In this document: positions 4,889 through 5,031 of the stretch, in pieces
Numbering within the stretch: the stretch's first letter is position 1
Layout: each line of letters opens with the position of its first letter
Assembly (NCBI GenBank): GCA_030040235.1
Contig: JASHUC010000338.1
Coordinates: 1 to 5,031, forward strand
DNA: 5,031 nucleotides
Reading direction: 5' to 3'
From: Gammaproteobacteria bacterium
GTDB taxonomy: Bacteria; Pseudomonadota; Gammaproteobacteria; Steroidobacterales; Steroidobacteraceae
Position numbers and translations under genes: made by a program
The notes under the pieces: model-generated
Database searches by the model: none
What the model was told of the DNA's origin: nothing
Seen by the model: the letters and a program-made list of their open reading frames with translations, nothing else

Positions 4889-5031
4889 AGCGCTCGGGCA
4901 GCACCACGTCGGCAAACAGCGTCGCCACCTCGGCTGAGCTCGACATGCGGTGCGCCCGCTCGACCAGGCGCCGGTCGAGATGGGGCGCGAGCAGCTGCAT
5001 GAAATCGTACATGTACTTTCTGAGCAGCACG
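4887..5031 (-). CDS. C-terminus of an unidentified protein (partial)
   Basis: The last 47 residues of a minus-strand gene enter from the right edge and end at TAG (4889-4887), 19 bases before the MaoC start, so it is probably the preceding gene of the same operon. The tail is helical and charged ([20 protein letters not shown], then [15 protein letters not shown]). I do not recognise it. In related hydratase/lyase clusters this position may hold an acyl-CoA dehydrogenase, a CoA-transferase or a carboxylase, but nothing in these residues selects one. Third-position GC is high, which supports coding. Confidence 0.7.
   Translation of the reverse strand, partial: VLLRKYMYDFMQLLAPHLDRRLVERAHRMSSSAEVATLFADVVLPER

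Noticed and set aside
4130..5002. Plus-strand open frame of 290 codons opposite the lyase and MaoC genes
   Set aside because: Its translation is low-complexity Arg/Ala/His with no motifs, and it lies antisense to two well-supported genes.
1..5031. CRISPR array, tRNA, rRNA or insertion-sequence transposase
   Set aside because: I saw no regularly spaced repeats, no tRNA cloverleaf, no rRNA segment and no transposase motifs in either strand.

Overview
The window is GC-rich, with strong G/C preference at third codon positions and Leu-Glu often written CTC GAG. It looks like chromosomal DNA from a high-GC proteobacterium. The aspartokinase at the left edge resembles the gammaproteobacterial ThrA type (aspartokinase fused to homoserine dehydrogenase), so a gammaproteobacterium of the Xanthomonadales/Nevskiales/Steroidobacter kind is my best guess. 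That placement is inference.

Layout. Minus strand, 1-848: N-terminal aspartokinase part of a probable thrA, running off the left edge. Positions 849-1260 hold no convincing protein gene. They contain a near-perfect palindrome just upstream of thrA (881-912), a strong sigma70-like promoter on the plus strand (1003-1031, perfect TATAAT), and a densely structured RNA candidate (about 1038-1240) ending roughly 20 bases before the next gene. Plus strand, 1261-3488: an XdhC/CoxI-family gene, an unrecognised helical protein, and a MocA-like nucleotidyltransferase. XdhC and MocA proteins both serve maturation of molybdenum hydroxylases, but no such enzyme lies in the window. The three genes are tightly packed (28-base gap, then a 26-base overlap), so they are probably one transcription unit. 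Minus strand, from the right edge to 3525: the C-terminus of an unidentified protein, a MaoC-fold hydratase and a CitE-like CoA ester lyase. The hydratase stop and lyase start overlap as ATGA. This pair suggests hydration of an unsaturated dicarboxylyl-CoA followed by C-C cleavage, as in citramalyl-CoA or methylmalyl-CoA chemistry. The two gene groups converge at 3489-3524, where a hairpin sits.

The most interesting part is 1003-1240. It has a consensus promoter followed by nested helices, including a three-way-junction-like domain closed by a 7-bp helix, and a segment that can pair with either of two identical GGTCGG partners. It could be a cis-acting leader controlling the XdhC operon. It could also be a stand-alone mobile-element RNA of the HEARO/omega type, since it begins right after an ATGA. 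I could not search either idea. A second odd spot is an AT-rich island with two inverted repeats inside the unrecognised gene (2486-2540).
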